NCBI GenBank assembly: GCA_947589385.1
Contig: CANPZW010000004.1
Span: 1 to 64,000, forward strand
Source of the DNA: an uncultured Clostridia bacterium
Lineage (GTDB): Bacteria > Bacillota > Clostridia > Christensenellales > Borkfalkiaceae
Reading direction: 5' to 3'
Length of the DNA stretch: 64,000 nucleotides
The position numbers were made by a program, and so were the translations under genes. The notes under the pieces were generated by a model. The model ran no database searches and was not told where the DNA came from. It saw only the letters and a program-made list of their open reading frames with translations. Positions within the stretch are counted from its first letter, which is position 1; every line of letters begins with the position of its first letter. Positions 1 through 6,209 of the stretch are shown here, one piece after another.

Positions 1-113
1 TTTTGCAGTTACTTTTACAAAAATGCGCCAATTAGAACTTAATCTTACAAACTGGCACTTTACTTTACATTTGAGCTATTCCAGAGGTCCATAAAATTTT
101 TTCGTGCCAGCTA

Positions 114-141
114 TTGACAAACTTCAAAACCTCGCTATAAT
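114..141 (+). promoter_or_regulatory. Sigma-A promoter for the small ORF at 170
   Basis: TTGACA at 114-119 and TATAAT at 136-141, 16 bases apart: both boxes are perfect consensus. A 7-base inverted repeat (CTGGCAC at 52-58, GTGCCAG at 104-110) lies just upstream and could be a regulator site. The promoter points at the SD and ATG at 158-172. Confidence 0.7.
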
Positions 142-169
142 CGTATTAACCTTTAGTAAGGAGGCTTAT

Positions 170-328
170 ATGACAGATAAAGAACTATTACAAAAGGTTG
201 AAAACGGCGAGGGGCTGACCGTACCCGAAATTAAAAGGTATCAACAGCTTGTAAAGCCGCAAAAGCTGGGCGGCGGCGGCATAAGCAGTTGGGTTAAGGC
301 TAACGACACTAATAGCACTTATAGCTAA
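170..328 (+). CDS. Small hypothetical protein, 52 aa, element cargo
   Basis: Function not recognised. The ATG at 170 is chosen because a perfect AAGGAGG (158-164) sits 5 bases before it, downstream of a consensus promoter. The first 34 residues are charged and look like a real soluble protein start (MTDKELLQKVENGEG...). From about residue 35 there is a run of four glycines and then a low-complexity Ser/Thr/Asn tail. That tail is exactly antisense to the signal peptide of the leftward ORF 188-379. The reading frame may therefore be the 5' remnant of a longer gene joined to foreign sequence. A Gly-Gly leader peptide is another, weaker possibility. Confidence 0.4.
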   Translation: MTDKELLQKVENGEGLTVPEIKRYQQLVKPQKLGGGGISSWVKANDTNSTYS

Positions 329-379
329 CAGTGTTACAGCTAAAACCAAAGAAATAAAAATGTTTTTTGTCTTTTTCAA
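188..379 (-). CDS. Small secreted peptide, 63 aa, possibly 3'-truncated
   Basis: Starts with TTG at 379, with AAAGGAGA 7 bases upstream (387-394). Residues 1-35 form a clear Sec signal peptide: KKTK, then a hydrophobic stretch of about 18 residues, then a likely AYA|A cleavage site. Only about 28 residues follow, and that part is antisense to the ORF at 170-328. It lies 32 bases downstream of the lipoprotein gene 412-840 on the same strand, so both are probably co-transcribed from the promoter and palindromic operator at 855-908. The mature part has no recognisable motif. It is either a small exported peptide or a gene that lost its 3' end at a rearrangement junction. Confidence 0.45.
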   Translation of the reverse strand: MKKTKNIFISLVLAVTLLAISAISVVSLNPTAYAAAAQLLRLYKLLIPFNFGYGQPLAVFNLL

Positions 380-411
380 TTTAGTTTCTCCTTTAATTTA
401 TTTTTAGTTTA

Positions 412-840
412 CTATTGAATGTAAACATCTACTCCACTTGGACGAAAAAGTCTATACTTGCATTTATCATATTCAAATTCATCAATATAAAAAAAATATA
501 ATCCTTTTTCTCGCATAAAAGGTTGATTATATTCATATTTGCCCGTAACAGGATTTACATAGGTAATTTTAGCCGACCAACCATCTATTAAAACTTGCTT
601 ATTATTATCACGCCTTCTTACTTTAACATCTAATTGTTTCTGTTCTCCGTCATACGTTAAATAAGCGTCTTCATAATTATAATAGTTAGCTTTCACTAAA
701 TGTTCGCCTGTTTCGGGATTAACGATATCAAAATAACAGTCAACCGGTTCTTTATCACCGCAAGCAGTCAATCCAATAGTAAAACCACACATCAAAACAA
801 AAGTTATCATTAGTATAATTGTCTTTTTTGCTTTTGCCAT
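412..840 (-). CDS. Lipoprotein of unknown function, 142 aa
   Basis: Residues 1-27 are a lipoprotein signal: K-rich start, hydrophobic core and the lipobox LTAC with Cys27. The mature part (about 115 aa) is rich in Tyr, Asp and Glu, with two similar segments built around 'NPETG' and 'NPVTG' (about residues 41 and 96), suggesting a small duplicated beta fold. The ATG at 840 has TAAGGAGA just upstream. It is expressed from the promoter at 880-908, overlapped by a 19-base palindrome, and lies next to a TetR-type regulator transcribed in the same direction. No function can be assigned. It is cargo of the integrative element. Confidence 0.75.
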   Translation of the reverse strand: MAKAKKTIILMITFVLMCGFTIGLTACGDKEPVDCYFDIVNPETGEHLVKANYYNYEDAYLTYDGEQKQLDVKVRRRDNNKQVLIDGWSAKITYVNPVTGKYEYNQPFMREKGLYFFYIDEFEYDKCKYRLFRPSGVDVYIQ

Positions 841-854
841 GATATCTCCTTATT

Positions 855-908
855 AAATGACATTATGTCATTTTTCTTTATTATACTTCCTTTTACCATA
901 TTTGTCAA
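855..908 (-). promoter_or_regulatory. Promoter with 19-base palindromic operator (likely TetR site)
   Basis: On the minus strand TTGACA (903-908) and TATAAT (880-885) are 17 bases apart. Just downstream, at the expected transcription start, lies a perfect palindrome AAATGACAT-T-ATGTCATTT (855-873). That placement is typical of a repressor that blocks the start site. The TetR-family gene at 1000-1557 is the obvious candidate binder, by inference. Confidence 0.7.
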
Positions 909-952
909 TAGCTGGATATTAAATATCACCAAACTTTCATTTAACAAGCAAA

Positions 953-982
953 AAAGCCTGCTCTAATTTTAAGAGCAGACTT
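953..982 (-). terminator. Intrinsic terminator of the TetR-family gene
   Basis: Stem AAGTCTGCTC / GAGCAGGCTT read on the minus strand, followed by a T run. It begins about 18 bases after the stop codon of the TetR-family gene and ends before the promoter of the lipoprotein unit, separating the two transcripts. Confidence 0.75.
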
Positions 983-999
983 TTCAAATCATTATTCCA

Positions 1000-1557
1000 T
1001 TATAATTTTTCTATCTTATCTATTTGCGAACTAAATTTTTCGACAATTCTATTATTGTTATTAAAATCAGCAAAAAGCGCACAAATACTATATTTTAATA
1101 ATATTAAAACCACTTCGATTACGCTATCATCATATTTATGAATGAACTTATTTTTAACGCTATTGATTACACCGTCAAAAAATTCATATCCGTCAACGGG
1201 AGTGATTTTTAATCCCAATGCAATATTTTTTATTATTTCGTTATATTCAAATTTAATAATTGCTTCTTGAAAAATATTTAATACCGTTCTTGCGTAATGA
1301 AACAAATCCAATTTTCCATTTTGCATTTCATTTATTCTTAATTCTAAAAATTTAGCAAAATCATAGAACACAAAATCGTTCAAATCCTTTTTATCTTCAA
1401 AGTAAACGTAAAGACTTGTTCTTGCAATACCTGCTTCGCTTGCTAAACTATTAAACGTTATTTTATCAATCGGTTTTGTCTTTAATAAATTTATAAACGA
1501 TTGCTTTATTAAATTTTGTTTCTCTTTTGGTAATTCATAAAATATTTTCTTCGGCAT
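1000..1557 (-). CDS. TetR/AcrR-family transcriptional regulator, 185 aa
   Basis: The N-terminus (residues about 12-58) is a TetR helix-turn-helix: 'IDKITFNSLASEAGIARTSLY' matches the family pattern of helix 2, turn and recognition helix, followed by the usual Tyr-x-Tyr-Phe and Lys-Asp-Leu. The remainder is an all-helical ligand domain with no assigned ligand. It probably represses the lipoprotein/peptide unit through the palindrome at 855-873. The start codon lies only 6 bases after a good -10 box, with no SD, so the message looks leaderless. The coding sequence is AT-rich compared with the chromosome beyond 3665. Confidence 0.85.
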   Translation of the reverse strand: MPKKIFYELPKEKQNLIKQSFINLLKTKPIDKITFNSLASEAGIARTSLYVYFEDKKDLNDFVFYDFAKFLELRINEMQNGKLDLFHYARTVLNIFQEAIIKFEYNEIIKNIALGLKITPVDGYEFFDGVINSVKNKFIHKYDDSVIEVVLILLKYSICALFADFNNNNRIVEKFSSQIDKIEKL

Positions 1558-1563
1558 AGCGTT

Positions 1564-1592
1564 ATATTATCATTTTACTTTAATTTTGTCAA
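1564..1592 (-). promoter_or_regulatory. Promoter of the TetR gene, leaderless arrangement
   Basis: Minus strand TTGACA (1587-1592), 17-base spacer, TAATAT (1564-1569), then only 6 bases to the ATG at 1557. Transcription should begin at or within a base or two of the start codon. Confidence 0.6.
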
Positions 1593-1760
1593 TTACATTT
1601 TTCGTTATCGAAATTCTACATATATTATTGTTATGAAAACCGAATTTGAACGCAATAATTATTTTTTGTTTTTCGCGGGCTTATCGTAGCATAGGCTTCG
1701 TAAAGCGCAAAAGGTGTGCGGTAAAAAATCATTATTACATAGTTTCCGAGTATAAGAAAA

Positions 1761-1790
1761 CCGAGCTTTTAACAGCTCGGTATTTTATTT
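1761..1790. terminator. Bidirectional hairpin terminator
   Basis: CCGAGCT (1761-1767) and AGCTCGG (1774-1780) with a 6-base loop, followed by TATTTTATTT on the plus strand and by TTTTCTT on the minus strand. No clear gene ends here, so it may insulate the integrase region. Confidence 0.55.
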
Positions 1791-1885
1791 GTCGATTTTT
1801 TACCTGTATAGCATACAGACTAATTCAGTTCAATTCGGTTGCTACTTTTGCGCTTTACAGTAAGACCTATAAACATAAAACCACA

Positions 1886-2040
1886 CCCAGCCTATGCCCC
1901 GATGCCCTTTTGCCGAAAAACAAAAAAGGAAAAATTACGGTTTTCGGTAAGGTGGTGAGTTATATGCGTTTGTATATCGACACGGGGTAATCCGTGCTTT
2001 CGGCTGTTTTGGGCGGGTTTTTTCCGTTCCCCAGCCTATG
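1886..2040. repeat. Direct repeat CCCAGCCTATG, two copies
   Basis: CCCAGCCTATG occurs at 1886-1896 and 2030-2040, 144 bases apart, just upstream of the integrase gene. Each copy has a CCACAC-type motif nearby. They may be recombinase or excisionase sites, or a remnant duplication. Confidence 0.45.
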
Positions 2041-2100
2041 TTTTTTTACCCACACTTAAAGCTATGATGCTCTTATCAAATTATAGGAGTTATCAACCGT

Positions 2101-3318
2101 ATGAAACAACAGGAATTAACCACTCTGTTAGACTTCATACAAAAGCAAAATTCGCCTGATACCGACGAGCTTGTCGCCATAGTATTAAAAATGGCAGCGG
2201 ACAGCGCGGCTTTGAAAACCGTTAAAAACAAGCCGCAGGACGGCGGAAAGGGCGAGAAAAAATTTTTGAAATTCACTAAACAGGAGATTGATATTATGCC
2301 AGCCTACTTAAAGCAAATTTTACTTATGTACAACGGCAACGCCGTAACCTACCGTTATCACAACGGCTCTTATGAAACACGCTACCGCAGGGACGGCTAC
2401 CGTGTAGAAGTTTATGCCCCCGACCTTCGGACTTTGAAAACGAGATTTCTCGATAAAATCGCCAACGCTAAACCGGCGGAAAAAGAAGATACTTCCGTTC
2501 CGCTTTTCAAAGACTTTGTTGCCGAGTGGATGAAAGTCAAAACAATCACCGTAAAGGAAAGCACGATTAAAAGCTATTCGCTGTTAATAGACGCGCATCT
2601 TAAACCGACCTTCGGCAACAAACGCATTAACGCAATCACCCGAACCGACGTTCAGAGCTATTTATCCGATTTAGTCAATCAGGACAAGAACAGAACGGCG
2701 CAGAAACTCAAACAGCTTTTAGGCGCAATCTTCGATGTCGCGGCGGAAGATTACGGTATTAAATCACCTATGGCAAAAGTAGAACTTCCGCATTACGAAG
2801 TGAAGAAAGGCACGTCGCTTACGAAAGCCGAAGAACGGAAACTTGTTGACTTCTGTATTGCGCATAGAGGGAGCGAGGCGGCTTCGGCAATGCTTGTGCT
2901 AATGTACTTCGGACTGCGCCGCAGCGAGCTGAAAACCATTCAAACGGACGGCGAATCGCTGACCTGTATAACGAGCAAAACAAAGCTCGGTCGCGGCGAC
3001 GTAAAACGCACGATACCGTTTACGCCCGTGTTTAAAAGGGTACTGCCGTATGTCGATTTTGAAAAAGCCAAAAACGTCAACGTGAATACGCTGGGGACGA
3101 CGTTCAAAAGACTGTTCCCCGCGCACCACCTGCACGAATTGCGCTATTCTTTCATCACAAGGGCGAAAGAAGCAGGTTGCAACCAGGAAGTGGTAATGAT
3201 TTGGGCGGGACATTCCTTTGACAAGGACTGCGTAACTTCCGTTATTGACAGAGGCTATACCGACTATTCCAAAGAATACCTATTCAAAGAGGCGCAGAAG
3301 ATAGATTATGAGTTTTGA
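2101..3318 (+). CDS. Tyrosine recombinase / integrase, 405 aa
   Basis: Site-specific recombinase expected to integrate and excise the element. Order: an N-terminal region of about 75 aa; an AP2-like arm-binding segment (about 78-120, with 'YRYHNGSYETRYRRDGY'); a SAM-like core-binding domain (about 133-225); and the catalytic domain (about 238-400). Visible catalytic residues are Arg273 in GLRRSEL, His345 and Arg348 in HELR, His371 in AGH, and a Tyr at 386 or 389. The ATG at 2101 is preceded by TAGGAG. The gene points toward the tRNA-Gln 3' end 272 bases away, the usual arrangement for a tRNA-integrating element. The catalytic set looks complete, so the enzyme is probably active. Confidence 0.93.
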   Translation: MKQQELTTLLDFIQKQNSPDTDELVAIVLKMAADSAALKTVKNKPQDGGKGEKKFLKFTKQEIDIMPAYLKQILLMYNGNAVTYRYHNGSYETRYRRDGYRVEVYAPDLRTLKTRFLDKIANAKPAEKEDTSVPLFKDFVAEWMKVKTITVKESTIKSYSLLIDAHLKPTFGNKRINAITRTDVQSYLSDLVNQDKNRTAQKLKQLLGAIFDVAAEDYGIKSPMAKVELPHYEVKKGTSLTKAEERKLVDFCIAHRGSEAASAMLVLMYFGLRRSELKTIQTDGESLTCITSKTKLGRGDVKRTIPFTPVFKRVLPYVDFEKAKNVNVNTLGTTFKRLFPAHHLHELRYSFITRAKEAGCNQEVVMIWAGHSFDKDCVTSVIDRGYTDYSKEYLFKEAQKIDYEF

Positions 3319-3540
3319 AAGAACCGCACTTTTGTCTCGTTGTCCGTAAGGGCAGCGGACAACTCGGTAAGGCTTCGCCTTCGGTGCGACACCGCTTGCG
3401 TGATTACTTGATTAGCGAATAAGTCAATCAAGCGATAACGCAATTAAGATACATGGATGCAACGTCACGTTGCCTTGCCTCGTCCCACAATTTCCCCACG
3501 ATTTACCCCACTATTGTGGGGAAAAAGAAAAAAGCCGAAT
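3319..3540. other. Integrase-tRNA interval with likely recombination sites
   Basis: The interval is dense in short symmetries: a perfect GCAACGT-C-ACGTTGC palindrome at 3459-3473, a CCCACAAT/ATTGTGGG pair spanning about 3484-3520, and repeated CCCCAC motifs inside it. Arm- and core-type integrase sites usually lie here. No gene is seen. The second att copy lies outside the window, so the exact crossover cannot be fixed. Confidence 0.5.
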
Positions 3541-3584
3541 AAAAAAACGGGCGGTTTTTAGCTGAAAATCGCTAAAAACCGCCC
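3541..3584 (-). terminator. Terminator of the tRNA-Gln transcript
   Basis: Perfect 14-bp stem (3549-3562 with 3571-3584) and an 8-base loop. On the minus strand it is followed by seven T. It lies 5 bases beyond the CCA end of the tRNA. Confidence 0.8.
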
Positions 3585-3589
3585 AAAAT

Positions 3590-3664
3590 TGGCTGGGGCG
3601 AAGTGATTCGAACACCCGAATGACGGAGTCAGAGTCCGTTGCCTTACCGCTTGGCGACGCCCCA
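3590..3664 (-). tRNA. tRNA-Gln (anticodon CUG)
   Basis: Full cloverleaf on the minus strand: acceptor TGGGGCG / CGCCCCA, D-stem GCC/GGC, anticodon stem ACGGA/TCCGT with loop CTCUGAC giving anticodon CUG, T-loop TTCGAAT, discriminator G, and an encoded CCA. It reads CAG codons. The 3' end faces the integrase, so this tRNA is the integration target. The encoded 3' end must have been rebuilt by the element for the gene to stay intact. Confidence 0.95.
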
Positions 3665-3682
3665 ATAATCGATTGCTTCTCA

Positions 3683-3711
3683 ATTATATATTCAATTCTG
3701 CGAAATTACAA
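3683..3711 (-). promoter_or_regulatory. Promoter of tRNA-Gln
   Basis: Minus strand TTGTAA (3706-3711), 17 bases, TATAAT (3683-3688). The expected start is about 10 bases before the mature tRNA 5' end. Confidence 0.65.
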
Positions 3712-3771
3712 GCAATTTTAGCCCTTTTAATTAAAAATTTTAACATACCTTTTATTTTAATCTTTTTTCAG

Positions 3772-3800
3772 GCGGCGGCGCGCATCTTGCGCGCCGCCGC
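3772..3800. repeat. GC-rich perfect hairpin between divergent genes
   Basis: GCGGCGGCGCGC / GCGCGCCGCCGC, 12 bp perfect, 5-base loop. It sits between two divergent transcripts, so it is not an obvious terminator for either. It belongs to the GC-hairpin family described in the findings. Confidence 0.6.
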
Positions 3801-3875
3801 AAAACCATTTTTCGCACTGAACGAAAATCTGTTCTTTTATCATATTAAATTTAGAAATGCCGTACTTCCTGCCGC

Positions 3876-3905
3876 TTGCAATTTTTTGCCGCGCCATGCT
3901 ATAAT
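3876..3905 (+). promoter_or_regulatory. Promoter of the NUDIX-YraN gene, leaderless arrangement
   Basis: TTGCAA (3876-3881), 18 bases, TATAAT (3900-3905), then 6 bases to the ATG at 3912. No SD is present. Confidence 0.6.
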
Positions 3906-3911
3906 ATCCGT

Positions 3912-4679
3912 ATGAATAAGGTGGAAATAACAGAGGTCGTTGCGGCGCTGATATTCAAGGGAGATAAATTCCTTATTTGCCAGCGTCCGGCTAATAAAGC
4001 GCGCGGACTTCTGTGGGAATTTGTCGGCGGGAAGGTGGAAGCGGGGGAAACTAAGTCCCGGGCGTTGGTACGCGAATGTCGTGAAGAGCTTGGCGTAACC
4101 ATAATGCCGCACGAAGTTTATTTGGAAGTTAATCACTCGTACCCCGATATACGTGTGCGTTTGACGGTTTTTAAAGCGGAGATAATCGAGGGCGTGCCGC
4201 GGCTATTGGAACATGCCGCCTTGAAATGGATAGCGCCAGACGAAATTAAATACTATACTTTTTGCCCTGCCGACAAGGACGTCCTTAAAAAAATTACTGC
4301 CGAAAATTTGAAGGTTCGGAAAAGACACAATAAGAACCTCGGGGAAAGGGGAGAAAAAATCGCCGCACGGCATTTAAGAAAAGAGGGCTATAAAATTCTC
4401 GAACGCAATATGCGTACTCCTTTCGGGGAAGTGGATATTGTGGCTAAAAAAAAGGACGCACTGATATTTTGCGAAGTCAAGACGCGCGAAGGCGACGGAT
4501 ACGGAACTCCCGCCGAGGCGGTGAATAACGAAAGACGTATGCGGTATAAACGCTCCGCAGAGTATTATTTGCAAAAAAATAAAGCCGACTTTACGGCGCG
4601 CTTCGACGTCATTGAAATCCTCGGCGGAGAAGTAAACCATATAGAAAACGCATTCGGACCGAGCCGAAAGCCCATATAA
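3912..4679 (+). CDS. NUDIX hydrolase fused to a YraN-like (UPF0102) nuclease domain, 255 aa
   Basis: Residues 1-130 are a MutT-type NUDIX domain: the box runs G40-x5-E46-x7-R54-E55-x2-E58-E59-x-G61, all key residues present. This fold hydrolyses nucleoside diphosphate-X substrates, such as 8-oxo-dGTP in MutT. Residues about 140-250 are a complete YraN/UPF0102 domain of the restriction-endonuclease-like fold, with GEVD (172-175) and CEVK (187-190). The two are normally separate genes; here they are one frame with no stop or frameshift between them. The ATG at 3912 is preferred over the upstream in-frame codon because it follows a -10 box by 6 bases. A role in nucleotide-pool or DNA quality control is inferred. 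Confidence 0.88.
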   Translation: MNKVEITEVVAALIFKGDKFLICQRPANKARGLLWEFVGGKVEAGETKSRALVRECREELGVTIMPHEVYLEVNHSYPDIRVRLTVFKAEIIEGVPRLLEHAALKWIAPDEIKYYTFCPADKDVLKKITAENLKVRKRHNKNLGERGEKIAARHLRKEGYKILERNMRTPFGEVDIVAKKKDALIFCEVKTREGDGYGTPAEAVNNERRMRYKRSAEYYLQKNKADFTARFDVIEILGGEVNHIENAFGPSRKPI

Positions 4680-4710
4680 TCATAGGGCAAAGAAAATCAC
4701 AGAACGTGCA

Positions 4711-4731
4711 GCGGGGCGCAAAGCGCCCCGC
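4711..4731. terminator. Hairpin between convergent genes
   Basis: GCGGGGCGC-AAA-GCGCCCCGC, 9 bp. It lies between the ends of the NUDIX-YraN gene (plus) and csaA (minus). There is no long T run on either side, so termination is probable but not certain. Confidence 0.55.
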
Positions 4732-4784
4732 CGCTTTAACCAGTGTTTATAAAATCCGCAATGGGCGGTTTGCCGTTGATTTGG

Positions 4785-5111
4785 TCAGCCGAGTTTGTCG
4801 CCGTTGCATGCTGGGAAATCGGGCACGGCGAGAATTACTCCGTTTTTGCCGTACGCCCCCAAAACAAGCACTTCGGACATAAAGTCGGCAATTTGCCTCG
4901 GCGGGAAATTCACTACCGCAAGCACTTGTTTTCCTTTAAGAGTTTCGGGCGTATATAGTTCGGTTATCTGCGCGGAGGATTTTTTTACGCCGAGTTCTCC
5001 GAAATCAATCGTAAGTTTATAGGCGGGCTTTTTCGCTTTTTTGAAAATTTCCGCGGAAATTATCGTGCCCACGCGGATATCCAGTTTTGCAAAATCTTCA
5101 AATAACGCCAT
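4785..5111 (-). CDS. csaA: CsaA-like tRNA-binding-domain protein, 108 aa
   Basis: A single OB-fold tRNA-binding domain (the EMAP/MetRS C-terminal type) covers the whole protein: 'FAKLDIRVGTI' near the start, then 'VVNFPPRQI' and 'VLVLGAYGKNGVILAVPD', in the family order. Length matches CsaA (about 110 aa), a dimeric chaperone and RNA binder in the cytosol linked to protein export in Bacillus. GAGGT lies before the ATG. It is the last gene of the leftward run araC-dagK-mgtE-AEC-csaA, 27 bases after the permease gene. Confidence 0.88.
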   Translation of the reverse strand: MALFEDFAKLDIRVGTIISAEIFKKAKKPAYKLTIDFGELGVKKSSAQITELYTPETLKGKQVLAVVNFPPRQIADFMSEVLVLGAYGKNGVILAVPDFPACNGDKLG

Positions 5112-5138
5112 ACGTACCTCGTTTTTCGATAATTTATG

Positions 5139-6203
5139 TCAGACGGCGAGTAGCCCCGCCGCCATAAGTATGCACACAGCCGCGAATACGGTGAATACGG
5201 AAAACACGCTTGTCCATACCACAAGCTGTGTGGCGAGTTGCTCGTCGTTTTTCATTTCGGCAGCCATAATCGCGCTTGAAACCGCCACGGGCGAGCCGAA
5301 AAGCGCAACAAGCGCGGGAAATTCCGTCGTGCCCAAAGGGAGAATACCTGCTTTACATAAAATCACGGCGGCGCCCAGACCGATAAGCGGCGCGATTGCC
5401 GTTCTCCACACTGTTCCCACGGCGATTTCCTTAAACATACCTTTTACGGCGGAAAATTCGAACTGTCCGCCCAAAATTATAAGCGCCACGGGCGAAGCCG
5501 CGTTTTTCAGTTGGTTTAGTGTGTTATATATGAACGGTAATTGATTTTTCAACGTAAAAACCGCTTCCCCGCACGCCGCGATTTCCGCGCGCCGCAATCC
5601 GAGGAATACAAGCCCCGCCGCAACAGATATTATGAGCGGATTGGTGCAGATTTCAAAGAGTACCCGCTTAATGTTCCTAGCCTTTGGGGTAACGGGCTTT
5701 CCGAAATTTTCGCTTGATTGCCCGTCGCGGGCTTCTTTTTTTTCGAACATCGAAAGGGATATTACTGCGAGAATGTTGAACATGGGTATGGAGAACGCCT
5801 GCAAAAACGCCACCGTCGCGCCGGAATCCGTATTGCCCGCAGCAAGCGACGCGGCGAGCGAAGTGCCTATAATGGCGAAGTTGCTGCGGAAAGTGCATTG
5901 AAGAATAACTCCCCGCCTGTCCGCGCGCTTGGTCGTAAGCACGCACGTCGTAAGCCCAAGACAGAAAATAACCGCAATCGTTATGACGGCGAATAAAACC
6001 AAGTCCCAGCGGAAAGCCGAAAGGTCGGAATCATATACATTCATGAACAGCATCACAGGTAGCAAAACCTTAAAGACGAGCTTGTTGCCCGTCTTTAAAA
6101 AGTCTTTGGATAGGAATTTTATACGTTTCAGCGCATATCCCAAAATGATAAGCAAAATTATGGGAGCTATGGCGTTCACCGCCGTAAATATAATCCGCGT
6201 CAT
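5139..6203 (-). CDS. AEC-family (auxin efflux carrier type) permease, 354 aa
   Basis: Inner-membrane transporter with about 10 hydrophobic segments in the two five-helix bundles typical of AEC/BASS proteins. The start 'NAIAPIILLIILGYALKRIKFL' is the family's first helix and exit. The middle cytosolic loop (about residues 155-180) is charged. Substrates in bacteria are organic acids such as malate, or unknown; nothing here defines it. It starts 6 bases after the mgtE stop with no strong SD, so translation is probably coupled. A second AEC paralogue lies at 9654-10673. Confidence 0.85.
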   Translation of the reverse strand: MTRIIFTAVNAIAPIILLIILGYALKRIKFLSKDFLKTGNKLVFKVLLPVMLFMNVYDSDLSAFRWDLVLFAVITIAVIFCLGLTTCVLTTKRADRRGVILQCTFRSNFAIIGTSLAASLAAGNTDSGATVAFLQAFSIPMFNILAVISLSMFEKKEARDGQSSENFGKPVTPKARNIKRVLFEICTNPLIISVAAGLVFLGLRRAEIAACGEAVFTLKNQLPFIYNTLNQLKNAASPVALIILGGQFEFSAVKGMFKEIAVGTVWRTAIAPLIGLGAAVILCKAGILPLGTTEFPALVALFGSPVAVSSAIMAAEMKNDEQLATQLVVWTSVFSVFTVFAAVCILMAAGLLAV

Positions 6204-6209
6204 TGTTTT

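Larger units (their letters stand above)
1558..2100. other. 543-base gap without a convincing gene
   Basis: Apart from the tetR promoter this stretch holds a bidirectional hairpin at 1761-1780, two copies of CCCAGCCTATG, and a tiny frame at about 1963-1989 (ATG, 8 codons, AAGGTGGTGA in front) that could be a leader peptide for the integrase. The longer open frame 1646-1990 has no SD, an odd composition and a terminator hairpin inside it, and is not believed. Confidence 0.5.

Noticed and set aside
1646..1990. 114-aa plus-strand ORF before the integrase
   Set aside because: No SD, odd composition (many Cys, Phe, Tyr, Lys), and a terminator hairpin at 1761-1780 lies inside it.
3673..3915. 80-aa plus-strand ORF
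   Set aside because: Contains the GC hairpin 3772-3800, has no SD, and overlaps the promoters of tRNA-Gln and the NUDIX gene.
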